Assembly: GCA_033060915.1 (NCBI GenBank)
Contig: CM065383.1
Coordinates: forward strand, 9,330,001-9,394,000
Direction of reading: 5' to 3'
Length of the DNA stretch: 64,000 bases
DNA from: Euryodendron excelsum
Taxonomy: Eukaryota > Streptophyta > Magnoliopsida > Ericales > Pentaphylacaceae
Numbering within the stretch: position 1 is the first letter of the stretch; every line of letters starts with the position of its first letter. Positions 34,043 to 49,389 of this stretch are shown here, in pieces. Under the pieces are notes generated by a model. That model searched no databases, was not told where the DNA came from, and saw only the letters and a list, made by a program, of their open reading frames with translations. A program made the translations under genes and the position numbers.

Positions 34043-36340
34043 GCAATATTCTTTCGGAAAACAATTAAGTCTCTCTCTCTCTCTCTGTGTGGCTGCTTTC
34101 TTTGTTCTATTGTTCCTCCTAGCATTCACAGTTACTGGTGTATAAGCTGTGAAGTGTCACACTGTTGATAGGATTATTTCAATCTGTCTCTTTTCTGTCA
34201 CTAAACGTGAATGGGCACAAAAGTTTCAAAAGCCAAAAAAAGAAAAGATATATATATATATATATATGAAAGTGATTTCTGTTCTTCGGGAATTATGGTG
34301 CATTTTAGCGATATACTGATAGAGAGATATCCAAGAGGAAGGTAGATGCCATTTCGAAACCAGAATGGTTGATGGATCTCTTTTGTCTTTGTTTCATTTC
34401 TTGTCTGTCTGCTCTTATATAGGTGCAATTTCTTTTTGTAAGAAATAAATTTATGTATAATCAAAAAATTCATGCAAAATTTGTATACAAAATAGTGTGC
34501 TTGAATGATAGTCTTTTGCTATAAACCAGAATACCCGTCATGATAGAGGTTAATTCGTGTTTTTTTTGTTTTGTTTTGTTTTGTTTTGTTTACAATAATG
34601 TTACTTGAACCACTTTCATTTAGCAAAATAATTGAACAATGCCCTCCTCCTGAAGGACCATTGATCAAAACCATGATTCTATGCTTTGGGTCTTTGATAA
34701 TATTGCCAGCATCCATTTTTTTTTCTTGGTAAGAATGTCATCATCAACCACCAACTTATAAATTAAATGGGAATTAAGCACCTCCAATTCCGTCTGGTAG
34801 TCCATTTATTTGGTGATAAGTCTCAACAAATTTAATAGTTGTCAATATTCCGAAGATGGGGTATCTCTTATCGTGCGCTATAGTGCTAATTACTTTTAGT
34901 TTAAAAATGAGGTACTACTACTCCCAAGTCCAAACTGTTTGATTGAAGCACTAAAACTAAATTAACAGCTGGTGCTAAAGGCCACTGGATGAAGATAATA
35001 AACAAGTAATTGGTGTTGCAATCGCCATTACAAAGCATTATATATACCAAATGTTCCTATGAGTTGACAAATCGTTTCTGTCATAACACTGGCAATAGTT
35101 AAAGGAGCTTGCTAACATGAATAGAAAAAAATCGAGTAATGAGTATTATTCAAGTAGTTTAGTTGAAATTGTTGGGTGTTGTAGTTAATGTTTGGGAGAG
35201 TGACGTCTTCGCAATTAATGGTTCAATTTTAAGTCTAATATCTTGCATTTCTAGCCCCATTTTCTGTCTTAGACAACAAGTGGTAGGATCCATATTAATG
35301 AAGTCAAATAGAACCGAAGACAGAATGAGAAATAAGATTATGTTTAGTATCTTCCTAACTTAAAAACGACTGTAGAAGTGTTGTGATACATTTATTAATC
35401 CCAAAACAATGATCGGAAATGATAATAGTGCCAACGAAATTTAATGAATAAATTGGTTTGTTTATCACTTGAGAGTAGGGGTGCACAAAAGAAATAAATA
35501 AATGGTCAACCAAACCAACCAAGTTTCACGCATTGGATTGCTTTGGTTTTTGGTTTACAAATCTCATAGCAGACCAAATTGGTTTGATTTTTGATTTAGT
35601 GATTGGTGATCTAAGCCAACTTGATAAATTGCCTCTATTACATATTTTCAGTCTTATAAACTATATTAAAATTAACATGTGTTAAGGTCATTAGTTATGA
35701 GTGTCTTATATAAACACTATTACACATAAATTACATAATAATCATATAAAATGGGTCATTGCCATTTTGCATTAAAATGATCCCAAATGATGGTTACATA
35801 CATGCATAAAATAAGACCCTTTATGTATGTAAGTGGACCTACCATGAACATATATATATATATATATATATATTGATATCTACCATGAATATTAAAATCA
35901 TGATGGAAGTTGTCAATTATTTGAATTAATTTCTCCTACTTATGAGCTCATTTTTCTTTTTTTTCCTCTTCTTTTTTTGTTCAAAATGAAATGGAAATTT
36001 TATTAAAGCAGGCAACCAACTAGAGAAGTTGAGAGCACCACAATGGGAAATTGGCGCTCCAACAATATACTGTTTTAGAATTGATGCATTTGGCTGCAAA
36101 AATTTAAATTTATTCTGTTTGAAGTCTCTGCAAATTTTGAATCATGTTAATTTTTTTTTTTTATAGAAATCTTTAATTAAAAAAGTAATTTGATTTGATC
36201 CAACCAAATGTGTCCTAATTGAATTCTCCAAACTTCGACTAGAGCAACATACCAAACGGGATTGGTTGGGTTTGGTTCAAAAAAAAAAAAAACAAAAAGA
36301 TACCAAACAAACAGAAAACTGAAAGAAGGCTTTCAGCTAC
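34043..36340. other. Intergenic spacer
   Basis: No further gene supported. It contains (TA)n at 34250-34267 and 35851-35873, a TTTTG repeat near 34566-34590, and a possible LINE 3' tail (35940-36120). GGTTTGGTT-type repetitive text near 35500-35600 and 36240-36285 is typical of decayed plant transposons. Confidence 0.6.
35940..36120 (-). mobile_element. Possible LINE 3' end fragment
   Basis: On the minus strand the stretch ends with TTTAATAAAATTTCCATTTC, then ATTTTGAACAAAAAAAGAAG, the usual look of a plant LINE 3' UTR with an A-rich tail. The preceding text (CTAGTTGGTTGCCTGC) would be 3' UTR. No coding part is present, so the call rests on composition and order only. Confidence 0.35.
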
Positions 36341-36346
36341 ACAAAT

Positions 36347-36433
36347 ATGCGGAAGGAAGAGAGACGAAGAAAGTTCCATGAGGACCTCCTCAACGTGCTT
36401 TATCCTCCCCAATCATCCCCTCCTCGCCAAGTA

Positions 36434-36478
<45 letters not shown>

Positions 36479-37664
36479 ATATTAATTTTGATGGTATGAA
36501 GTAAAATCCCAGGGGGTAGATGAGGAAGAACCGTTGAATATGTTGCGGGATGGCTTATTTGCGGATCACATTCCAGGTCCCATTTCAGTGAATTTGACTA
36601 TATTGGTAGATAATAACCTGGGTTTGTGATAATTGGAACAAATTAGGGATTTGACATTTTGGGTGCAGATGAATTCGGGGAAAGTGGCTCCTCCTCGTCA
36701 ACCGATGATGAGGGTGAATGTGGGCCTCAGACGCTCACAAGGGCTCAGAGGAAGAGGCTTCGGAAGAAGAAGCTCAAGGAAACTGCTTCATGCCGCAGGA
36801 AAATTATTGGGCCCCTGCCGCCTTCTGCTACTGAACATGATGGCCACAGTGAAATCAGAAGCGAACCTCAAGGTGTTCGACGTAATGTCGATGAGGAATC
36901 AGACATTGGAAATGACAAGAAGCCCGGTAAATTTTTCATGTCAAGGCTTGAAACATGAAAGTCAAGGTTGATCCATGCTGCATTTTCTGCAGCATGGATC
37001 CATCTGCATGGTGCTGTAGAAATATAATTTCTTATCGGAAATTCTTCTACAGAATTAGGCGGCAGATTATTTGCCTTAAATATCTAAACTAGAAAATCAT
37101 TGAACTTTTAAAAATGCCATTTGCCAAGTCCATCACCATTGAAATTTTTGCTAAAATTCTATTTGCATATTCCTTATTTGTTTTAAAAAAAAATGATACA
37201 CACGCCAAACTCAATATAGTGCATTCCTAAAAGCGCTTACATTGCATCTGAAAGAAAGGGGTGAGATGAGGGATTGGTTCTTGTTGTTGGCAATCAATAA
37301 GGAAAGGGCAAGGAAAAGAAGAAATGAAAAATAAATCCCTAATGAAATGAGTGGAATGGAAATGTCGGAGCTCTTTGAGTAAGGGACAACTTCACATGGA
37401 GAGTCGTGTCTTAGAATGGGTCTGATAGGAACATTGCCTGAAAGGAAAGAGCCTTCTAACACGAAAGAGCAAAATGTCAAAAACTACATAAAACATTAAA
37501 TTAGAGCCTTCATTCTAAGTTTTATAGAGTTTTTACATTTGTTAAGGCTCCTTATGGTTTGGTGAATTTGTGGTGTAGGAGAGCCAGCTGCTTGCACGAA
37601 CCAGATGAAGCTAAAGCATAGAAGGATGGCTAAAAAACTGGCCAGGGAGAGGTCAAAATCTTAG
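36347..37664 (+). CDS. Four-exon gene, small basic protein of unknown function
   Basis: Joining four exons gives a continuous 163-residue frame: 36347-36430, 36513-36576, 36669-36926, 37579-37664. All junctions are GT-AG (donors GTACGC, GTCCCA, GTAAAT; acceptors CCCAG, TGCAG, TGTAG), and the phases agree (0, 1, 1). The product starts MRKEERRRKFHEDLLNVLYP, has a Ser/Asp/Glu-rich stretch (SGSSSSTDDEGE), a strongly basic segment RAQRKRLRKKKLKE, IIGPLPP, and ends MKLKHRRMAKKLARERSKS. The basic clusters suggest a nuclear or nucleolar protein; this is inference. Intron 1 is only 82 bp and half of it is a CT microsatellite. Intron 3 contains two hairpins. I do not recognise the family. Donor 2 (GTCCCA) is the least typical site, but it is the one that keeps the frame. 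Confidence 0.8.
36436..36476. repeat. (CT)n microsatellite next to a splice donor
   Basis: About 20 CT units starting six bases into the 82-bp intron 1 of the four-exon gene (donor GT at 36431). Confidence 0.95.
36970..37053 (+). other. Two stacked hairpins inside intron 3
   Basis: Hairpin 1 is perfect: GATCCATGCTGCA (36970-36982), a TTTTC loop, and TGCAGCATGGATC (36988-37000). Hairpin 2 starts with CTGTAGAA near 37014, ends with TTCTACAG at about 37052, and nests AATTTC...GAAATT inside. They lie 44 bases after the intron 3 donor. They could be remnants of a small inverted-repeat insertion or RNA structures affecting splicing. Confidence 0.8.
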
Positions 37665-40600
37665 GCTATTGACACTGCAGCAACATTGTCCAAGTTATGT
37701 TAACATAAATGGAGTTCCTTTAGATATGGCCTATGCAGCTACATAAATGAGCAGTATCCCATTCGATTGACTTGAGATGAGCTAGCTCTAATGGAGTTGC
37801 TTTTGTAATCCTTTTAAGTTGTATTTCTTTCTTTCTTCCCCTGAAATCAGCCGAGTGGATAACTTAGCCTGTAAAATGATTGGGTAAAAGGATTGATATT
37901 GATCAACCCTGTGATGTTCTTAAACAATGAAAACGAGAATATGATACCTGGGAATTGGTTCAACTGTGTTGATAATTTTTTATTTTTCTCCCATCTCCCA
38001 TGATGGTGTTGAATATGTTTTCAAGATCTAGTTTTGAGGGTATTTGTGTTCCATAAGGTTTCAGCAAATTAAGAGGACACATCCTATGATTTAACAAAGA
38101 TTGATATTGTGTTGAACATTCTATATTTTACCTGAAGCCTCTAAAATCTTCCTTTTGACGAGCTACTTGAGATAATACTGTATTAGTGCTGCTCTCTCTA
38201 TCAAAATTTATTAGATTGATTCATGTGGTTTATCTGTAATTGAATAGAGATCACCAGATTATTCAGGTTCAGGTACTTCTGATTACAGTGGTGATGAAAT
38301 ACTTACATGGAAGTGATCATGCTGGGATCCGTTTGTTTTTTCAACGTTGAAGTAGCGATGCAGAGCTCTAACAAACGACTAACAGAGGTAAACAGAAGTA
38401 TAAAATGCCAGAACAAGTCAGCATTTAGCACCACTGCACATTGGAAAAGCTAATGCACTAGCTGCCTGGGTGATGCGAATAAGTGGCTGAGATTAAAGGG
38501 AGGGTTTCTCATGGCAGTTCAAGACCTGATAATTGCTAATGACTTGAGAACAATCACTTTCTATGAGCCTTCAGCCTTGGCTTATCACAGTTGTGAAAGG
38601 GCCTAGCTGCTAGTATCCCTCACTGCCTCGTGCCAATGCTTCAGATTATAAGGCTTGAGTTTGTTTGGACCCTTCTAGCTATTCTCTCCTCTACAATGAA
38701 GTGATTGTTTTGGCTGTTGCTCTCGAAAGACGCTTGTTGAATGCCCCATCACAATATCTTGATCATTCTCTGAAGAGAACAATATCTGCTGTGCTTTGGT
38801 AGAGATCGCTCACTTCAAGCCTATCCAAAGGGTAAAAAATCGAACTAATGTAGCAACATTGAAGAGGCTGAAATAACTCAACTCCTTCGTCCACAATGTT
38901 TGAAATTTCTCGTCAACCAAAAAAAAAAAAAAATACAAGAGGCAGAAAGGGAAAACTTATTAGAATGTTTGGATTTTTTGTTTTTTTTATTTTTGCTATA
39001 TTTTGGAGATTCTGAAAAAGAAAGAAACATAAACTCTTTCACTCGTGCTGGATATGTTTCTACCGGCTATTTTTTTTTTTTTTTATCATTTTAGATTTAA
39101 AAAACACAATGATTTTTAAGAACAGCGTTTCGTTGGTTAGACAACACCTAATATGATTTTGTTGATTGGGCACTCAACTATAAACCTAATTTTGTGCTTA
39201 TTTGTGGAGAAAAATATTTAGGCAAGAGTGATATTATATCATTTTGTTGACGTGCTAATTTACTCAGATTTAGTATTTATAATTGGATGAATTTCACGTT
39301 GCATTTGTTTTTGAAGTACACATTAAGCCTTCACCAAAATATTCTGATTAGAAGAATTTGATATTATCTTTTTGGTCAATTTATTAAGAATTTGGAAAAC
39401 TAAAGTAGTGCATGTTTGGGTGCACAAATAGAATTAATTCATTTGTGTTAACTAGTTCAATATGTATGAAATTTTTGAATGAATTATTGAAATTTTGGTC
39501 AAGCAGCGACCAAAATATATTTTGTATCTGTTTCTTTTAAATTAAGTGATTGATATTTTTAAAAGCAATAAAAAAATTTAATTTTCTAAAACATTAAATT
39601 AATATATTTGTGAGTTGTTTTATTTTGCAACCAAATATATGTTCAATTATTAATTTGTAGGTAAACAATTTCATGATGGGTAAAATATATTTTGCACCTT
39701 TGCAATTTACACCGAATCTCATTTCAAGACTTTCACTTTTAATTGTTACAATTAAACTTATGTATATATAATTTGTTGCAATATCATTTTTTTTGTAAGT
39801 TTCTGTTAGTGCAATTGATGATCAAAGGTTATGTGGGTCTTATGTGGCCTTTTTTGAAGGGCAAAATGTATTCTCACACTAAATAATGTTAGTTTGCCCT
39901 AATCATTTAGTTTTCAAACTATTTCATAGTAATTTCTCACTAATACCTCTGAAACTTTTTATAGTTATTCTATGTATAAAATGTAATTAGGATTGCAAAA
40001 TACTTTCAAATCATCTTAAGTAAAGAAGAGTTGAGGTCGTTTGAGTGACAAAATGGTATGAAAATATATTTTTACTATTAAAAAAGAGCCACGTGAGACG
40101 CACATCGCTTTTAACAGTTAATTGCACTCACAGAAGCTTACGAGAGAGTAGGAATAACAACAGACAGGTTCAGTGCGGATTTGTTTAAACCGTACCTCAC
40201 TTTTAATAGAAAGACTTAATCTCACACTTTGTTCCAAACCTGTGATAAGCTGAACCTCTTCATTCCACTCCCATCCCATTTAAATTAATCAAGATTTGAG
40301 TTAAATATACAAAATTTTAAAATAAAAATAAATTTGTAAAAAAATAAAAGTAATGCAAAAATAAAAGTAATGCAACTAACTCTAATACAATATTATATTT
40401 AAAAAAAATCTAAAATCTAAGACTAGAAAGTTAGTATTAGAATCCTATATTTATTAATATACTAGGTATATTTTGTGTAGTTAAATATAATATAATTATT
40501 TAGATATTTTATAATATAATTGGAGCGATTTTGAGGTGAAGTGATTTAAATTCTATCGTATTCTAAATCTATATTAGGTTTTGTTTTTTTTTTTTCCTAA

Positions 40601-40870
40601 CACGTTACTAATCTGTTTATTCATATTCTAAACCCTTACTATTAAAGGTCACATGAAATGAGATTCGGATTTTTCAGTTTCAATTGTCATTTTTGCATAA
40701 AGGTGATATTGTAATAAATTAAAAGTATAAAAATTTAATTATTATAATTAAAAGTATAAATGTTAAAATGAAATTTAAGGTAAAATATGAGAGTAGAAAG
40801 TGTATTTTACCTTTTATGATTACCTTATTCCATTTTTCGAGCCGTGTTTATCGCTGGGATGAAGATTGCA
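37665..40870. other. 3' UTR and intergenic spacer
   Basis: The first few hundred bases are probably the 3' UTR of the four-exon gene. The rest shows no supported gene; the stretch 38200-38900 is less AT-rich than its surroundings but has stops in all frames. From 39660 to 39960 there is text resembling a GGGTAAAATATATTTTGCAC-type plant repeat. Confidence 0.5.
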
Positions 40871-40877
40871 GAGTGAA

Positions 40878-40903
40878 AGCCCATCTTCTAAACAAAACCC
40901 TAA
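40878..40903 (+). promoter_or_regulatory. Site II and telo-box motifs of the RUVBL2 gene
   Basis: AGCCCA (a reverse-strand TGGGCT site II element, 40878-40883) and AAACCCTAA (telo-box, 40895-40903) lie 115-140 bp upstream of the ATG, followed by a pyrimidine-rich leader. This pairing is known in Arabidopsis from growth-related genes such as ribosomal-protein genes. Its regulatory role here is inference. Confidence 0.6.
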
Positions 40904-40909
40904 AACTAA

Positions 40910-44327
<3,418 letters not shown>

Positions 44328-46260
44328 AGAGTTTATTCAGCCATGGAAATTTGGGAGTTTGTGACCATGCACTTGTCTTGCTTTGTTAATTTTGTGCAGC
44401 ACCCACCTCTTCCTAGAGGATAATAACATTTTAATGCTTAATGTACTTTCCATGTAAAAGTTAGAATGAGCACAGATTGGGTAGTTTCCATATACAGCTG
44501 GTGTAGTCCCTTTAGTATGTTGCTGCAGACATCCTCTAGGATGGTGGTTTTGTAGTTCTTTTCTATTTTGAAATTTTGAGGGTACAGTTTCCATGGGACA
44601 GAAACAAAGGCTGTCGCTGTAATCGTATTTCGGTAGGTGCAATTGATCGTATTCTATTACTTTTGAGAGCTAAGTATCTGATAAATGAAGCGTAATAGAA
44701 AGCCTCTTTTCTGATATGGCTTAACTCCAGCACTGAGGTGATTTTCTTTGAGTGATGAATTAGTGCAAAATAGTTTTTAAATTGTTATCAATTTGCTGAA
44801 GGGTAGGTTCTCTCAGACAACTCCTGGTATGGTTTTAAGTGAAGCCGACAATTGTGAAATGAAAGTCTTTGCAACTGGTATGCAAATTGATTGGGAAGTT
44901 GTGTTTTGCAATCTTTCCTGATGCAAAGATTTGAGCAATTGAAAGACGGAATTTCATGTGATTGGACTTTGAATTTCATGTAAAAGACAGAATTTCATGT
45001 GATTGGAATTTGAGTGGCTCCTTGTACCAAATTCAATTGTTAGCACTGTCCCTCAAAGTTAGGAATGGATGACTGCAGATTCACGGGTCAAGTTCCTCGT
45101 GTCATAAAAAACAGAAAAAAAGAAAAGAAAAGAAAAGAAAAGAAGAGAATGCAGCAGATAGTCATCAATGCTTTTGCTTGAAAAATGGTGTATTTAAATT
45201 TCTATGCAAAACCCAATCATCTTAGTCTATGACCATGTGGTTCATTATACATTGTAAGTGTAACGTTATCCTTCAATCACGGAAGAAGAATCCAGTGTGT
45301 CTAGGTGCACGAAACCATATTCACGAAGCACCTGATTATCCGCAAAATTTAATCTCTTTTTGAGTAATTATCCAGAATGAATGTCACACCACATCATCAT
45401 GCTTACCTAGTGTAAAGTTTTATTTTTAATTGTGACACATGCGAAATTATTTATATTATGATAATTTTAAATTTAAAAAGTCACTATATTTCTGAAGAGA
45501 CCTATTTTTGAGGAACGACTACAGTTTGCTCTCAACTCTGTTCTTTTACATGATTGGTCTCTGCAACTGATACACTTTCTAGTAGAGGAGGAGGGTTTTA
45601 GGGAACTATTTGTATTAAGTTTGAGACTAATAATATAGAAAAGGAAAATTATTGGCAAGCATTTATGGCGCGTCATGGTCAAAATACAAATAAAAATGCT
45701 AGGAATAGATGTTTGAAATGAATCATATTGTTGTTGTTCTAAGAAAATTTCACAAGTGGACAAACAAAGTTCAATACTTTTACTTAAATTTCTATCAGCA
45801 TTATTTTTTTCAAGATTGAGCAAATGCATGAATGGCTAACAATTCAATGGAGTACATGTCAATTTTGTCTTTCCTTGGGACAGATTTGTTTTAACCGCAC
45901 TTGGCGCAAGGGCATGCTGCAGATCGACTTTAATTGCAAAGGGACGTAAGGATGGATAGATAGTTTGACATCTTGGGCTCAATCGTTCCATCGATTGCCA
46001 TGGATTTTGGGACCATTTCAACAGACAAATTGAACTAGACCTACCAATTTTGGGTTGAGTTTGGTTTTATTTGTTTGTCCTCTATTCTCTCTCTGCAGAA
46101 GAAGGATGTAAATTGATCATTTTCAAGCTTGAGTATCAGAAAATTGATCAACCAATTAAAGAACCAAATATCATTAAGACACCCACCCATATTATATATC
46201 AAACAAGCTAGCAAGACGTGAATTTACAGTATATTCGGATATCTCATATGGCTTGTTTTA
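44328..46260. other. RUVBL2 3' UTR and spacer
   Basis: About the first 350 bases are probably RUVBL2 3' UTR. A short duplication (AATTTCATGTGATTGGA(C/A)TTTGA, at 44950 and 44993) and an (AAAAG)n run (45118-45142) follow. No other gene is supported; the minus-strand frame at 45836-46021 shows no domain. Confidence 0.55.
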
Positions 46261-46265
46261 TTTAT

Positions 46266-46826
46266 TGTGGGTTAAAATATTCGAGACCCAATCCATGTAG
46301 GTAGGCCCAATAAAAAAGAAACGTAGTTGGGCCGCGGAGCAGTCCAAAGAATCAATAATGTCACCAGGCCCAATCCATCTAGGGTCGGCTAGCCCAAACC
46401 GCTAGCGGTATCAGGGCATTTAATGCAGAGTTAACCCGCATTTAATACGCCAACGGTTCTTCACATCCAATCAACCGGATTCTGCCACGATGGTAAAGTA
46501 GGACCTGAATCCGGTCAGTCGGTGACGAATGATGAGGTGTACGTAGTGGGTCATGATAACCTACTAGTAGACCTAAGGCTAAACACTCCAACAAATACAC
46601 TATAAATACCAAAGCCTCCAGGAGTAAAGTATGGACAATTAGTTTCAAGCATACACTGTCTTCATTCATTCAATTCTCGATTAAGCTTACTAACTTAATC
46701 GTCGGAGTGTGATCAGCCTAAAAAGGGTCGACCCATTCTAACTTCTCTGTCCTTTTTGCAGCGCGTTCGGGCTCATTGATATTGGCTCGAGTGATCGATC
46801 AGCCTTTCTCGAAAATCCAACTTACA
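46266..46826 (+). repeat. 5' LTR
   Basis: 561 bp, TG...CA ends (TGTGGGTTAAAAT to CTTACA). Contains TATAAATA at 46601-46608, the likely promoter of the genomic RNA. Compared with the 3' LTR it lacks a ~55-bp segment between CCAGGCCCAA and GAGTCGGCTAGCC/GGGTCGGCTAGCC. Confidence 0.93.
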
Positions 46827-46860
46827 ATTGGCATCGTCTGTAGGAAGGTCAAAAATAACC

Positions 46861-48476
46861 ATGAGTATCAACGCCCAAAAGGGAAGAGAAGAAAATTACA
46901 ATGAGAGAGGAAACGAGGCTTCCTCTAGCAAAGACCATACTGATTCGGCATACTGCCAATCTACCCCAATAGATCGCCATCAAGGTCGGATAATGAGATC
47001 TGAAATCCGTACCCCTGCTGGGAGCCACTAGGAAGAACGAGATGGATTGCGGAGAGACCCAGATTACTTCAGGGAGCCAAACCTCCGCAGAAACCACCAT
47101 CGAGACCTTGCCCCTTCGCCCTCTAGTGAACATGTCCCAAGCAACCATCCGCTTCGTTCTAGTGAAAGGGAGCTTTGGCGATGCGACTAAGAGATTACCT
47201 ACCTCGTTTGGGCCATGAGGGAGGCAATCTCCAAAAGAAATAGGCGTGGCAGGGAAAGGTCCCCAAACCATGAAAGGATTGCAAGGAGTCGGGACACTAG
47301 AAGCAGAGATGCTCCAGTGGCACGAGTAAAAGGAAGTTACACCTCTAGCACCAGACGCTGCAACGACAGGCGAACAGATCGACACCGTAGAAGGAGCCAG
47401 ACTCCGTAGAATGAGGCTCGGGCTGAGGTTGGTCAGTAGTAGAAAGACTAGGAAAAGTGGTTCAATGAAAAGCTGAAGGATAAGAAGTAGCACTCCAAAG
47501 ACCGCACAACCCATGACCTGATCAAAAATGCCTTGGACCAGATTGTATCCACACCGTTCACAGAGGAAATTGAGTCCCGCCAACCTCCTTGAAAGTTCAC
47601 ACCACCGAAGTTCACTCCATATGATGGAAAGGTTGACCCAGTCAGTCATGTTCAGCATTATAAGCAAATGATGGCGTTATGAAGCGGAGACCAATCCTTG
47701 ATGTGCCGAATCTTTCCCTCTAGTTTGGGGGACGTAGCCTTACGTTGGTTCGACAAGTTGCCATCTAGGTTAGTGTCAAACTGGAGGCAACTTGCCGAGC
47801 TCTTTACTGCAAGCTTCATAGCTAACAACATGCAGCCTAAAAAAGTCAATTTCCTATTAACCTTACGAAAAGGCGAGCGAAAATGATTGCGGGCATATGC
47901 AAGGTGCTACTGGGAGGCCTACAACGAGATCGACGAATGCAGTGAGTAGCTGGTTATGACCCAATTCAATATCAGCTTACCTAGGGAGCACTGTTTGTGA
48001 CAATCCTTAATGAAGAAGTCAGCCCTCACCGTACAGGATTTGATGTCCAAAATCAAGTGATACGCCCGGCTGGACGAAGATGTGCCACAGTCGATTTTAG
48101 AAAAGGTCGGCATAGTTACCGAAAGGACAAATAAAAGAGATACCAAAAGGCCTCACCGAGAAGACAACAACAATTGGGGCAGGAAGGCGAATGATTGGGT
48201 CTACACAGTTTTTAAATATCCTATCTACAAAATCTTGCCCAAGATTCGTGACAAGCCCTTTTTCAAATGGCCCCCGAAGCTAGGACGAGACCTTGCATCC
48301 CGAGACCAAAAGAAGTTTTGCTTCTATCATCGCGAAAAGGGGCATCAGATAGAGCAGTACCGGCATCTCAAAAGTCATTTGGAAGACTTAGCCAAAGCTA
48401 GGCATCTCGACCAGTATATTGATCAGGAAAAGACGAAAAAAGAGGCCGAACAACCACGACAGGAAGTTGTCCCATA
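46861..48476 (+). pseudogene. Retrotransposon gag (degenerate)
   Basis: A reading frame starting with an ATG at 46861 runs without net frameshift to 48476, but is broken by about a dozen stop codons, mostly TAG and TGA. The N-terminal part is very rich in Arg/Ser/Glu. The capsid-like retrotransposon gag domain lies at about 47600-48080 (PYDGKVDPVSHVQHYK, LGDVALRWFDKLP, LAELFTASFIAN). A single zinc-knuckle-like segment follows at 48319-48360 (CFYHREKGHQIEQY): the C-x2-H-x3-GH part is intact, but the last Cys is replaced by Tyr, a single G-to-A change. It would have packaged the RNA into virus-like particles. Confidence 0.88.
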
Positions 48477-48639
48477 AAAGGAGAACGAAGCAAGACTAGT
48501 CCAAGTGATCAATGTGCTGTACGGTTCGGCTGAATTAGAAACCGTCGACCCACACAGATACCTGGTTGAGATACAGAAGGCTACGCACTTGAGGGAGGTA
48601 ATGCAAGTACAACCTCCATAAAAAAAAAAGGTTAAGGTC

Positions 48640-49146
48640 GGCAGTAATGTTTTGTCCATAACCTTCATTGATGAAGACCTTGTGGCAGTGCAGACCTGCC
48701 ATAATGATGCCTTAGTGGTCACTTTAAGAATGGCAGACTGCGAGATGAGAAGATTGCTCATTGACCAAGGAAGTTCTTCTGAAGTCATGTATTATAGCCT
48801 CTTTAAAAAGTTGGAACTAAAAGAATCCGATCTCCAGCCATCTCTCAACCTATTGGTCAGGCTCAGCTCAGACCTGGTTTGGCCTTTGGGGAAGGTAATG
48901 ATTCCAGTGACTGCTGGGGGAATTACGTTGTAGACGGAGTTTCTAGTGTTTAATGTCCCTTCTCCCTATAATGCAATCATGGGGCGTACTTGGTTGCACC
49001 TCATGAAGGCTATCCCATCATCCTACCATCAGCTGATCAGATTCCTTATCCCCAATGAAGTGGGAGAAATAAGGAAAGACCAAGTGGCCGCCAAACAGTG
49101 CTTTCTGACGGTATGCACAACAAAAATAAAAGCTGACAAGGTATAA
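48640..49146 (+). pseudogene. Retrotransposon aspartic protease (degenerate)
   Basis: In the same frame as gag. The active-site block is LLIDQGSSSEVMYYSLFKKL (about 48757-48816), where D-x-G is D-Q-G, a form common in Tat elements. PYNAIMGRTWLH (about 48964-49000) is the C-terminal protease flap region. A stop at 48931-48933 separates the two blocks. The protease would process the gag-pol product. Confidence 0.85.
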
Positions 49147-49389
49147 ATGATGGAGCTACACGAGGACACGCCTATTATCTACGATGTAGGGCAAACACCA
49201 AATAATAAGGCCATTGAGGAGTTAAAGAAGATCCACATTGATCAGTAGCGTGAGAAGTACTTCGTCATTGGCAGTTCCTTGTCTAGAGTTGATGAGAGCT
49301 CTCTAATTGAGTTGCTAACAAATTAACTCAAGGTGTTCACCTCGACTTCTTACGACATGCCGGGGATCGACGCCGAAATTGCCTGCCAT

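Noticed and set aside
46849..47667. 272-codon open frame on the minus strand
   Set aside because: It lies entirely antisense to the retrotransposon gag region, whose Arg/Ser-rich codons leave the opposite strand open. No domain; it is a shadow frame.
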